Source: Procambarus clarkii (Eukaryota > Arthropoda > Malacostraca > Decapoda > Cambaridae). Taken from it: a DNA stretch of 64,000 bases. This document shows, piece after piece, positions 10,181 to 21,750 of this stretch. The number at the start of each line of letters is the position of its first letter. Positions within the stretch are counted from its first letter, which is position 1. The DNA is taken from contig NC_091176.1 of assembly GCF_040958095.1 (NCBI RefSeq), positions 40,034,897 through 40,098,896 of the forward strand. The letters are read 5' to 3'. The position numbers were made by a program, and so were the translations under genes. Below the pieces are notes generated by a model. The model was not told the origin of the DNA. It did no database searches and worked only from the letters and a program-made list of their open reading frames with translations.

Positions 10181-13100
10181 AGGCCCCCCTTCACTAGTCT
10201 GCCCCCCCCCTTCTTCACTAGTCCTGTGCCCCCCCCTTCTTCACTAGTCTGCCCCCCCCCCTTCTTCACTAGTCTGCCCCCCCCTTCTTCACTAGTCTGG
10301 CCCCCCCCTTCTTCACTAGTCTGGCCCCCCCTTCTTCACTAGTCTGCCCCCCCTTCTTCACTAGTCTGCCCCCCCTTCTTCACTAGTCCTGCCCCCCCCT
10401 TCTTCACTAGTCTGCCCCCCCCACCGTCTTCACTAGTCTGCCCCCCCTTCCTCACTAGTCTGCCCCCCCCCCCTTCTTCACTAGTCTGCCCCCCCCCCTT
10501 CTTCACTAGTCTGTGCCCCCCCCTTCTTCACTAGTCTGTCCCCCCCCATTCTTCACGTAAGTCCCTGGCCTCCCCCCTTCTCACTAGTACTGCCCCCCCG
10601 TGCCTTTCACTAGTCTGCCCCCCCTTCTTCACTAGTCTGCCCCCCTTCTTTACTAGTACTGCCCCCCTTCTTCACTAGTCTGCCCCCCCCCCTTCTTCAC
10701 TAGTGCCTCCACTCCCCTTCTTCACTAGTCTGTGCCCCCTTCTTCACTAGTCTGTGCCCCCCCCTCTTCTTCACTAGTCTGCCCCCCCCCTTCTTCACTA
10801 GTCTGCCCCCCCCCTTCTTCACTAGTCTGCCCCCCCTTCTTCACTAGTCTGCCCCCCCCGCGTCTTCACTAGTCTGCCCCCCCCCTTCTTCACTAGTCTG
10901 CCCCCCCCTTCTTCACTAGTCTGCCCCCCCTTCTTCACTAGTCTGCCCCCCCTTCTTCACTAGTCTGCCCCCCCCCTTCTTCACTAGTCTGCCCCCCCCT
11001 TCACTAGTCTGCCCCCCCTTCTTCACTAGTCTGCCCCCCCTTCTTCACTAGTCTGCCCCCCCTTCTTCACTAGTCTGCCCCCCCCTTCTTCACTAGTCTG
11101 CCCCCCCCTTCTTCACTAGTCTGCCCCCCCCTTCTTCACTAGTCTGCCCCCCCTTCTTCACTAGTCTGCCCCCCCCTTCTTCACTAGTCTGCCCCCCCCT
11201 TCTTCACTAGTCTGCCCCCCCTTCTTCACTAGTCTGCCCCCCCCCTTCTTCACTAGTCTGCCCCCCCCCTTCTTCACTAGTCTGCCCCCCCTTCTTCATA
11301 GTCTGCCCCCCCCCTTCTTCACTAGTCTGCCCCCCCCTTCTTCATAGTCTGCCCCCCCCTTCTTCACTAGTCTGCCCCCCCCCCTTCTTCACTAGTCTGC
11401 CCCCCCCCTTCTTCACTAGTCTGCCCCCCCCCTTCTTCACTAGTCTGCCCCCCCCTTCTTCACTAGTCTGGCCCCCCCCTTCTTCACTAGTCTGCCCCCC
11501 CCTTCTTCACTAGTCTGCCCCCCCCCTTCTTCACTAGTCTGCCCCCCCTTCTTCACTAGTCTGCCCCCCCCCCTTCTCACTAGTCTGCCCCCCCCTTCTT
11601 CACTAGTCTGCCCCCCCCTTCTTCACTAGTCTCGCCCCCCCTTCTTCACTAGTCTGCCCCCCCCCGTCTTCACTAGTCTGCCCCCCCCGTCTTCACTAGT
11701 CTGCCCCCCCCTCTTCACTAGTCTGCCCCCCCTTCTTCACTAGTCTGCCCCCCCCCTTCTTCACTAGTCTGCCCCCCCCCCCTTTCACTAGTCTGCCCCC
11801 CCTTCTTCACTAGTCTGCCCCCCCCTTCTTCACTAGTCTGCCCCCCCCTTCTTCACTAGTCTGCCCCCCCTTCTTCACTAGTCTGCCCCCCCCTTCTTCA
11901 CTAGTCTGCCCCCCCCCTTCTTCACTAGTCTGCCCCCCCCCTCTTCACTAGTCTGCCCCCCCCTCTTCACTAGTCTGCCCCCCCCCTTCTTCACTAGTCT
12001 GCCCCCCCCTTCTTCACTAGTCTGCCCCCCCCTTCTTCACTAGTCTGCCCCCCCCCTTCTTCACTAGTCTGCCCCCCCCTTCTTCACTAGTCTCCCCCCT
12101 TCTTCACTAGTCTGCCCCCCCCTTCTTCACTAGTCTGCCCCCCCCTTCTTCACTAGTCTGCCCCCCCCTCTTCACTAGTCTGCCCCCCCCTTCTTCACTA
12201 GTCTGCCCCCCCCTTCTTCACTAGTCTGCCCCCCCCTTCTTCACTAGTCTGCCCCCCCTTCTTCACTAGTCTGCCCCCCCCCTTCTTCACTAGTCTGCCC
12301 CCCCCTTCACTAGTCTGCCCCCCCCTTCTTACTAGTCTGCCCCCCCTTCTTCACTAGTCTGCCCCCCTTCTTCACTAGTCTGCCCCCCCCTTCTTCACTA
12401 GTCTGCCCCCCCCTTCTTCACTAGTCTGCCCCCCCCTTCTTCACTAGTCTGCCCCCCCTTCTTCACTAGTCTGCCCCCCCCTTCTTCACTAGTCTGCCCC
12501 CCCCTTCTTCACTAGTCTGCCCCCCCTTCTTCACTAGTCTGCCCCCCCCTTCTTCACTAGTCTGCCCCCCCCTTCTTCACTAGTCTGCCCCCCCCCTTCA
12601 CTAGTCTGCCCCCCCCCTTCTTCACTAGTCTGCCCCCCCTTCTTCACTAGTCTGCCCCCCCTTCTTCACTAGTCTGCCCCCCCCCTTCTTCACTAGTCTG
12701 CCCCCCCCCTTCTTCACTAGTCTGCCCCCCCCTTCTTCACTAGTCTGCCCCCCCCCTTCTTCACTAGTCTGCCCCCCCCCTTCTTCACTAGTCTGCCCCC
12801 CCTTCTTCACTAGTCTGCCCCCCCCCTTCTTCACTAGTCTGCCCCCCTTCTTCACTAGTCTGCCCCCCCCTTCTTCACTAGTCTGCCCCCCCCCTTCACT
12901 AGTCTGCCCCCCCCTTCTTCACTAGTCTGCCCCCCCTTCTTCACTAGTCTGCCCCCCCCCTCTTCACTAGTCTGCCCCCCCTTCTTCACTAGTCTGCCCC
13001 CCCCCTCTTCACTAGTCTGCCCCCCCTTCTTCACTAGTCTGCCCCCCCCTTCTTCACTAGTCTGCCCCCCCTTCTTCACTAGTCTGCCCCCCCCTTCTTC

Positions 13101-16100
13101 ACTAGTCTGCCCCCCCCCTTCTTCACTAGTCTGCCCCCCCCTTCTTCACTAGTCTGCCCCCCCCTTCTTCACTAGTCTGCCCCCCCCTTCTTCACTAGTC
13201 TGCCCCCCCCCGTCTTCACTAGTCTGCCCCCCCCCCTTCTTCACTAGTCTGCCCCCCCCCTTCTTCACTAGTCTGCCCCCCCCTTCTTCACTAGTCTGCC
13301 CCCCCCCTTCTTCACTAGTCTGCCCCCCCCTTCTTCACTAGTCTGCCCCCCCTTCTTCACTAGTCTGCCCCCCCCCCTTCTTCACTAGTCTGCCCCCCCC
13401 CTTCTTCACTAGTCTGCCCCCCCCTTCACTAGTCTGCCCCCCCCTTCTTCACTAGTCTGCCCCCCCCCTTCTTCACTAGTCTGCCCCCCCCCTTCTTCAC
13501 TAGTCTGCCCCCCCCTTCTTCACTAGTCTGCCCCCCCCTTCTTCACTAGTCTGCCCCCCCCCTTCTTCACTAGTCTGCCCCCCCCTTCTTCACTAGTCTG
13601 CCCCCCCCCTTCTTCACTAGTCTGCCCCCCCCCCCTTCTTCACTAGTCTGCCCCCCCTTCTTCACTAGTCTGCCCCCCCCGCGTCTTCACTAGTCTGCCC
13701 CCCCCTTCTTCACTAGTCTGCCCCCCCTTCTTCACTAGTCTGCCCCCCCTTCTTCACTAGTCTGCCCCCCCCTTCTTCACTAGTCTGCCCCCCCCTTCTT
13801 CACTAGTCTGCCCCCCCCTTCACTAGTCTGCCCCCCCCTTCTTACTAGTCTGCCCCCCCCCTTCTTCACTAGTCTGCCCCCCCTTCTTCACTAGTCTGCC
13901 CCCCCCTTCTTCACTAGTCTGCCCCCCCCCTTCTTTACTAGTCTGCCCCCCCCTTCTTCACTAGTCTGCCCCCCCCTTCTTCACTAGTCTGCCCCCCCCT
14001 TCTTCACTAGTCTGCCCCCCCCCTTCTTTACTAGTCTGCCCCCCCCTTCTTCACTAGTCTGCCCCCCCCTTCTTCACTAGTCTGCCCCCCCCCTTCTTAC
14101 TAGTCTGCCCCCCCTTCTTCACTAGTCTGCCCCCCCTTCTTCACTAATCTGCCCCCCCCTTCTTCACTAGTCTGCCCCCCCCTTCTTCACTAGTCTGCCC
14201 CCCCTTCTTCACTAGTCTGCCCCCCCCCTTCTTCACTAGTCTGCCCCCCCCTTCTTCACTAATCTGCCCCCCCCTTCACTAGTCTGCCCCCCCCCTTCTT
14301 CACTAGTCTGCCCCCCCCCTTCTTCACTAGTCTGCCCCCCCTTCTTCACTAGTCTGCCCCCCCCCTTCTTCACTAGTCTGCCCCCCCCTTCTTCACTAGT
14401 CTGCCCCCCCCTTCTTCACTAGTCTGCCCCCCCCCTTCTTCACTAGTCTGCCCCCCCCCTTCTTCACTAGTCTGCCCCCCCCCTTCACTAGTCTGCCCCC
14501 CCCCCTTCTTCACTAGTCTGCCCCCCTTCTTCACTAGTCTGCCCCCCCCTTCTTCACTAGTCTGCCCCCCCCCTTCACTAGTCTGCCCCCCCCTTCTTCA
14601 CTAGTCTGCCCCCCCCCCTTCTTCACTAGTCTGCCCCCCCCCCGTCTTCACTAGTCTGCCCCCCCCCCGTCTTCACTAGTCTGCCCCCCCCGTCTTCACT
14701 AGTCTGCCCCCCCTTCTTCACTAGTCTGCCCCCCCCCTTCTTCACTAGTCTGCCCCCCCCCCGTCTTCACTAGTCTGCCCCCCCTTCTTCACTAGTCTGC
14801 CCCCCCCCCCTTCTTCACTAGTCTGCCCCCCCCTTCTTCACTAGTCTGCCCTCCCCCCTTCTTCACTAGTCTGCCCCCCCCCTTCTTCACTAGTCTGCCC
14901 CCCCCGTCTTCACTAGTCTGCCCCCGCCCGTCTTCACTAGTCAGCCCCCCCTTCTTCACTAGTCTGCCCCCCCCTTCTTCACTAGTCTGCCCCCCCCTTC
15001 TTCACTAGTCTGCCCCCCCTTCTTCACTAGTCTGCCCCCCCTTCTTCACTAGTCTGCCCCCCCCTTCTTCACTAGTCTGCCCCCCCTTCTTCACTAGTCT
15101 GCCCCCCCTTCACTAGTCTGCCCCCCCCCTTCACTAGTCTGCCCCCCCCTTCACTAGTCTGCCCCCCCTTCAATAGTCTGCCCCCCCCTTCTTCACTAGT
15201 CTGCCCCCCCTTCTTCACTAGTCTGCCCCCCCTTCTTCACTAGTCTGCCCCCGCCCTTCTTCACTAGTCTGCCCCCCCTTCTTCACTAGTCTGCCCCCCC
15301 TTCTTCACTAGTCTGCCCCCCCTTCTTCACTAGTCAGCCCCCCCTTCTTCACTAGTCTGCCCCCCTTCTTCACTAGTCTGCCCCCCCCCCGTCTTCACTA
15401 GTCTGCCCCCCCTTCTTCACTAGTCTGCCCCCCCCCTTCTTCACTAGTCTGCCCCCCCTTCTTCACTAGTCTGCCCCCCCTTCTTCACTAGTCTGCCCCC
15501 CCCCTTCTTCACTAGTCTGCCCCCCCTTCTTCACTAGTCTGCCCCCCCTTCTTCACTAGTCTGCCCCCCCCCTTCTTCACTAGTCTGCCCCCCTTCACTA
15601 GTCTGCCCCCCCCTTCACTAGTCTGCCCCCCCCGTCTTCACTAGTCTGCCCCCCCTTCTTCACTAGTCTGCCCCCCCTTCTTCACTAGTCTGCCCCCCCT
15701 TCTTCACTAGTCTACCCCCCCCCTTCTTCACTAGTCTACCCCCCCCCTTCTTCACTAGTCACCCCCCCCCCTTCGTCACTAGTCTGCCCCCCTCCTTCTT
15801 CACTAGTCTGCCCCCTCCTTCTTCACTAGTCTCCCCCCCCTTCTTCACTAGTCTGCCCCCCCCTTCTTCACTAGTCTGCCCCCCCTTCACTAGTCTGCCC
15901 CCCCCCTTCTTCACTAGTCTGTCCCCCCTTCTTCACTAGTCTGCCCCGCACCCTTCTTCACTAGTCTGCCCCCCCCCTTCTTCACTAGTCTGCCCCCTTC
16001 TTCACTAGTCTACCCCCCTTCTTCACTAGTCTACCCCCCCCTTCTTCACTAGTCTACCCCCCCACCCTTCTTCACTAGTCTACCCCCCCTTCTTCACTAG

Positions 16101-17183
16101 TCTACCCCCCCCCCTTCTTTACTAGTCTGCCCCCCCCTTCTTCACTAGTCTGCCCCCCCCACCCTTCACTAGTCTGCCCCCCCCCCACCCTTCACTAGTC
16201 TGCTCCCCCCCCCTTCTTCACTAGTCTGCCCCCCCCCTTCTTCACTAGTCTGCCCCCCCCCTTCTTCACTAGTCTGCCCCCCCCCTTCTTCACTAGTCTG
16301 CCCCCCCCCTTCTTCACTAGTCTGCCCCCCCCCTTCTTCACTAGTCTGCCCCCCCTTCTTCACTAGTCTGCCCCCCCCCCGTCTTCACGAGTCTGCCCCC
16401 CCGTCTTCACTAGTCTGCCCCCCCTTCTTCACTAGTCTGCCCCCCTTCTTCACTAGTCTGCCCCCCCCCTTCTTCACTAGTCTGCCCCCCTTCTTCACTA
16501 GTCTACCCCCCCCTTCTTCACTAGTCTACCCCCCCTTCTTCACTAGTCTACCCCCCCCTTCTTCACTAGTCTGCCCCCCCTCCTTCACTAGTCTCCCCCC
16601 CCTTCTTCACTAGTCTGCCCCCCCCCTTCTTCACTAGTCTGCCCCCCCCTTCTTCACTAGTCTGCCCCCCCCCTTCTTCACTAGTCTGCCCCCCCCCTTC
16701 TTCACTAGTCTGCCCCCCCTTCACTAGTCTGCCCCCCCTTCACTAGTCTGCCCCCCCTTCACTAGTCTGCCCCCCCCTTCTTCACTAGTCTGCCCCGCCC
16801 CCTTCTTCACTAGTCTGCCCCGCCCCTTCTTCACTAGTCTGCCCCGCCCCCTTCTTCACTAGTCTGCCCCCCCCCTTCTTCACTAGTCTGCCCCCCTTCT
16901 TCACTAGTCTACCCCCCCTTCTTCACTAGTCTACCCCCCCCCCTTCTTCACTAGTCTACCCCCCCCTTCTTCACTAGTCTACCCCCCCCCTTCTTCACTA
17001 GTCTGCCCCCCCCCCTTCTTCACTAGTCTGCCCCCCCCCCACCCTTCACTAGTCTGCCCCCCCCCCACCCTTCACTAGTCTGCTCCCCCCCTTCTTCACT
17101 AGTCTGCCCCCCCCCCCTTCTTCACTAGTCTGCCCCCCCCCTTCACTAGTCTGCCCCCCCCCCCTTCACTAGTCTGCCCCCCA
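10181..17183. repeat. 7.0-kb C-run/ACTAGT minisatellite (copy A)
   Basis: Roughly 310 units of 15 invariant-looking bases (ttcttcactagtctg) plus a C run of about 5-12, giving a 20-27-bp period. Almost every unit carries a SpeI site (ACTAGT). Variant units (gtcttcac, caccc-ttcac, ctaccccc, ttcac lacking ttc) are clustered, most of all near the right end. The minus strand is a dense series of G runs. The array is about 2.2 kb longer than in copy B. Short frames of the MKKGGQTSEEGG type are array products. Confidence 0.95.
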
Positions 17184-17591
17184 CCTACCTGCCTGGGTCA
17201 GCCAGGCCGTGCAGAGTCTAGTTCTATACTTATGTCCGGGCCTGGTAGTCAATTTGCTCTGGTTCTGGTATCACGTTTTCTTTGGTGTTTTTGCTTTTGA
17301 GGCGGTGTGTTCCTATAGGGATGTGTGCGTGAGCCAGGAGTTTAGTGTACTGGAACTGCATGTGCTCAGGGTTTCCTTCCCTGTGCGCTCTGTAAGTACT
17401 AGCCTTGCATGGTGAAGGTTATCTTTCTCTGGGGGCATTCAGTCAACACTCCTTTCAGGGGGGCTTCCTCACTTGTGGTGGTCCTCGCCCTTAAGGTAAA
17501 CCTTTAATCTGTGTTATTAAATAAATTAAATATATTAAAGCCTTTAATAAGTAAATCTGTGACTTTGTTTTTCCTTGGTTTGGGAGTGTTT
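17184..17591 (+). repeat. Array-flanking sequence containing a dispersed repeat (copy A)
   Basis: 17,325-17,505 is an inverted relative of 8,480-8,630. The remainder (ggttctggtatcacg..., an AT-rich patch at 17,510-17,560) is shared with 51,176-51,583. A 68-codon frame across it has no recognisable product. Confidence 0.5.
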
Positions 17592-18879
17592 TGGTTGGTG
17601 GGGAGCATTGTGGTCTGTGTGACCAGGGGTAAGCATTGTGGTCTGTGTGACCAGGTTGGTGGGGAGCATTGTGGTCTGTGTGACCAGTTATGGTTGGTGG
17701 GGAGCATTGTGGTCTGTGTGACCAGTTATGGTTGGTGGGGAGCATTGTGGTCTGTGTGACCAGTTATGTTTGGTGGGGAGCATTGTGGTCTGTGTGACCA
17801 GTTATGGTTGGTGGGGAGCATTGTGGTCTGTGTGACCAGTTATGTTTGGTGGGGAGCATTGTGGTCTGTGTGACCAGTTATGGTTGGTGGGGAGCATTGT
17901 GGTCTGTGTGACCAGTTATGTTTGGTGGGGAGCATTGTGGTCTGTGTGACCAGTTATGGTTGGTGGGGAGCATTGTGGTCTGTGTGACCAGTTATGTTTG
18001 GTGGGGAGCATTGTGGTCTGTGTGACCAGTTATGGTTGGTGGGGAGCATTGTGGTCTGTGTGACCAGTTATGGTTGGTGGGGAGCATTGTGGTCTGTGTG
18101 ACCAGTTATGGTTGGTGGGGAGCATTGTGGTCTGTGTGACCAGTTATGTTTGGTGGGGAGCATTGTGGTCTGTGTGACCAGTTATGGTTGGTGGGGAGCA
18201 TTGTGGTCTGTGTGACCAGTTATGGTTGGTGGGGAGCATTGTGGTCTGTGTGACCAGTTATGGTTGGTGGGGAGCATTGTGGTCTGTGTGACCAGTTATG
18301 GTTGGTGGGGAGCATTGTGGTCTGTGTGACCAGTTATGGTTGGTGGGGAGCATTGTGGTCTGTGTGACCAGTTATGTTTGGTGGGGAGCATTGTGGTCTG
18401 TGTGACCAGTTATGGTTGGTGGGGAGCATTGTGGTCTGTGTGACCAGTTATGGTTGGTGGGGAGCATTGTGGTCTGTGTGACCAGTTATGGTTGGTGGGG
18501 AGCATTGTGGTCTGTGTGACCAGTTATGTTTGGTGGGGAGCATTGTGGTCTGTGTGACCAGTTATGGTTGGTGGGGAGCATTGTGGTCTGTGTGACCAGT
18601 TATTCTGTTAAAACCTAGGTTGGTGGGGAGCATTGTGGTCTGTGTGACCAGTTATGGTTGGTGGGGAGCATTGTGGTCTGTGTGACCAGTTATTCTGTTA
18701 AAACCTAGGTTAATGGGGAGCATTGTGGTCTGTGTGACAGTTATTTTGTTAAAACCTAGGTTGGTGGGGAGCATTGTGGTCTGTGTGACCAGTTATTCTG
18801 TTAAAACCTAGGTTGGTGGGGAGCATTGTGGTCTGTGTGACCAGTTATTCTGTTAAAACCTAGGTTGGTGGGGAGCATA
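17592..18879. repeat. 38-bp minisatellite (copy A), truncated by the assembly gap
   Basis: About 33 units of 38 bp containing ggtggggagcattgtggtct followed by gtgtgaccagttat. The units alternate between ggttggtg and gttt variants. The last five or so units gain a ttctgttaaaacctag insertion. The array runs directly into Ns, so its true length is unknown. Copy B has only four units. Confidence 0.93.
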
Positions 18880-19379
18880 NNNNNNNNNNNNNNNNNNNNN
18901 NNNNNNNNNNNNNNNNNNNNNNNNNNNNNNNNNNNNNNNNNNNNNNNNNNNNNNNNNNNNNNNNNNNNNNNNNNNNNNNNNNNNNNNNNNNNNNNNNNNN
19001 NNNNNNNNNNNNNNNNNNNNNNNNNNNNNNNNNNNNNNNNNNNNNNNNNNNNNNNNNNNNNNNNNNNNNNNNNNNNNNNNNNNNNNNNNNNNNNNNNNNN
19101 NNNNNNNNNNNNNNNNNNNNNNNNNNNNNNNNNNNNNNNNNNNNNNNNNNNNNNNNNNNNNNNNNNNNNNNNNNNNNNNNNNNNNNNNNNNNNNNNNNNN
19201 NNNNNNNNNNNNNNNNNNNNNNNNNNNNNNNNNNNNNNNNNNNNNNNNNNNNNNNNNNNNNNNNNNNNNNNNNNNNNNNNNNNNNNNNNNNNNNNNNNNN
19301 NNNNNNNNNNNNNNNNNNNNNNNNNNNNNNNNNNNNNNNNNNNNNNNNNNNNNNNNNNNNNNNNNNNNNNNNNNNNNNN
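18880..19379. other. Assembly gap of exactly 500 N
   Basis: 500 consecutive Ns, a typical fixed-size scaffold gap. It hides the right edge of copy A and the 5' portion and 5' junction of the LINE that starts at 19,380. Any reading frame drawn through it is meaningless. Confidence 0.99.
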
Positions 19380-21670
19380 TCAGTATTTACTGAGTCTGTA
19401 TAATCGGATCTGGGAGTCGTCGTCAGTCCCCAAGTACTGGCTCAATGCCGTTGTCCTCCCTGTTCGCAAACCGGGGTCTCTGGGAACATCCCCTAAGGAC
19501 TTTCTCCCTATTGCCCTCACAAGTTGTCTGCAAACTTTGAACGTATGGTTAACGTTCGTCTAATGTGGTTCCTGGAACACCATCACCTCCTCTCCCCTTC
19601 TCAATTTGGTTTCCGCAAGTGCCGCAGCACGACAGATGTCCTGATGAACTTGGTCTATATTCGTACTGCTTTTGCTGCGAAGACCTCCGTTGTTGCCGTC
19701 CTTTTTGACCTGGAAAAGGCTTACGACACCACTTGGCGTTATCATATCCTATCCCAGCTTCATTCTTTTGGCCTTTGTGGTCATCTCCCTCTCTTTCTCC
19801 GCAGCTTCCTCTCTCGTCGTTCCTTTCGGGTGCGCCTTGGTACCGCTCTCTCTCCCTCTTTTCAGCAATACGAAGGTGTGCCCCAGGGTAGTGTTCTGAG
19901 CACTACTCTTTTTCTGGTTGCCCTCAATGGTCATCTTTCCTCTCTTCCTTCTGGTGTCTTCTCCGCTCTCTATGTCGATGATCTTACCCTTTGTTGTCAG
20001 GGTGATGATTCGCCTCTCCTTCAACGCCGGCTTCAACTTGCAATTGATGCCGTGTCGTCTTGGGCCACTGATCATGGCTTCAAGTTCTTTACTTCTAAGA
20101 CTTGTGCCATGACATTTACGCGGAAACGGGTTGTTCTTCGTCCCTCTTTGTCACTTTATGGTCATCCCCTTGAATACAAAGATTCCGCGAAGCTTTTGGG
20201 GTTATTCCTTGACACTCGTTTGTCTTGGTCTCCCCATATCTCTTACCTCCGTGTTGAGTGCTCTAAGGCCCTTACCCTCCTTCGGGTCTTGTCCCATACT
20301 TCTTGGGGGGCAGATAGGCGCACTCTCCTTGCTTTACATTCCTCTCTCGTCCTGTCTAAGCTCGATTATGGTTGCCCTGCTTACTCGTCTGCTTCTCCTT
20401 CTACTCTTCGCCGTCTTGATGCTTTGCACCATACTGGGTTGCGCCTCAGTTCTGGTGCCTTTCGTTCGACTCCCGTCCTTAGCTTGTATGTTGACACTGG
20501 CTTCCTGTCTCTCCAGGACCGCCGTGATCGCTACTGTCTTCGCTATCTTGCGCGGTCCTTGCAACATCCTTCCTCTCGCCTCTGTCGTGCTTTAACTTTT
20601 ACCCCTCCTGCGGTTCCTGTTCCTCTTCACCACCTCCCTCTTTCTGTCCGGTTATCTCGCCTGCAGGATTCTCTTTCCGCTTGTATTTCTGATGTTTCTC
20701 CTCGTGTTGTTCCTTCTTTGCCCCCGTGGAGGGTCCCTCTTCCGCGGTTTTGTACATCCTTGACCCGTATCACTAAAGCTTTTACCCCTCCTACGGTTCT
20801 AAAACGCCTTTTCCTCGAGCACTTTTCTTCTCACTCCCGCTCCGTTTCTGTCTTCACCGATGGGTCTAAGTCAGCGGACGGTGTTGGCTACTCTGTTGTT
20901 TTTCCTGATCGCACTTATATGTGTCGCTTGCCTCCGGAGACTAGCATCTTTACAGCGGAACTTATGCTATTCTCTATGCTCTTCGTCTCCTACTTTCTCG
21001 TTGTCAGTCTTCCTTTGTAGTTGTTGTTGACTCTCGTAGTGCCCTCATGGCTCTCGGGTCCTTTAATCCAGTTCATCCAGTGGTTGTCGAGATCCAGCAT
21101 TGGCTGTTTCTCGTTCATAGTAAATTTAAGTCGGTTGAGTTTTGTTGGGTTCCCAGCCATATTGGTGTGTCTTTAAATGAGCGTGCGGATGCTGCCGCTA
21201 AGGAAGCTGTCCGCTCTTGTCCCATCTCTCGTAAAGGCATTCCGTATTCCGACTTTTACCCGGTTATCCATTCCTCAGTCCTTACCCGTTGGCAGGCTTC
21301 TTGGTTGTCTGTTACTGGTAACAAGCTACGTACTCTTAAATGTTGTGTTTCCTCGTGGCCGTCCTCCTTCCACCGTAACCGGCGGTGGGAAACAGCTCTG
21401 GCGAGGTTGTGTATTGGCCATACTCGCTTAACCCATGGTCACTTGATGGAGCGCCGCCCTGCTCCTTATTGTCCTAGTTGCATTGTCCCTCTTACGGTCG
21501 TGCATGTCCTTCTTGAATGTCCTGACTTCCAGGACGAGCGTGTGTCTTGCTTTCCGACCGCCCCTCGCGGTCACCTGTCCCTCGATAGAATTCTTGGTGA
21601 CTCGGATACTTTTGATATCGTTCGCCTTATGCGTTTTTGTTCTCGTATTGGCATCCTTGGTGATATTTAG
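19380..21670 (+). pseudogene. LINE ORF2 C-terminal part (RT + RNase H), frameshifted
   Basis: Encodes the RT (LFDLEKAYDTTW, GVPQGSV, YVDD as ALYVDDLTLCC), then RNase H (FTDGSK, AEL, VDSRSAL missing from the main frame, NERADAAAKEA) and a C-terminal Cys/His cluster (CPSC...H...EC). Compared with 38,342-40,640 it has small deletions near 19,528-19,545 and about 19,652, and a 1-nt deletion near 20,966 (gaacttatg against gaactttatg) that shifts the RNase H frame. It is therefore inactive. At the position where the second copy has a TAG (39,786) this copy reads GAG, so the ancestral frame was open there. Confidence 0.85.
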
Positions 21671-21750
21671 CGCCCTCTGATCATTTTGCGTATTTGATGG
21701 TGCTACATAGCCTTCCCGGTTTGGTGCCTTCTTTTGATAATTACTTACTT
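19380..21750 (+). mobile_element. I-type LINE, 3' two-fifths visible (first copy)
   Basis: Starts in the reverse transcriptase at the N gap and runs through RT, RNase H and a short 3' UTR to a TTAC-type tail (aattacttactt). It is close to 98% alike by eye to 38,342-40,720. The 3' end abuts the 20-bp minisatellite (gttcagacctg...) with no other sequence between, so this copy seems to have inserted in or at the edge of that array. The 5' flank lies in the gap, so the target duplication cannot be read. Confidence 0.88.

Noticed and set aside
12625..13079. MKKGGQTSEEGG-type repeat proteins on the minus strand (also 16,169-16,363, 47,295-47,627 and 48,755-49,615)
   Set aside because: Translations of the C-run array. 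The register changes with each C-run length, so the frames are accidental.
18865..19563. 232-codon frame spanning the Ns
   Set aside because: Most of it is gap; only the RT fragment after 19,380 is real sequence.
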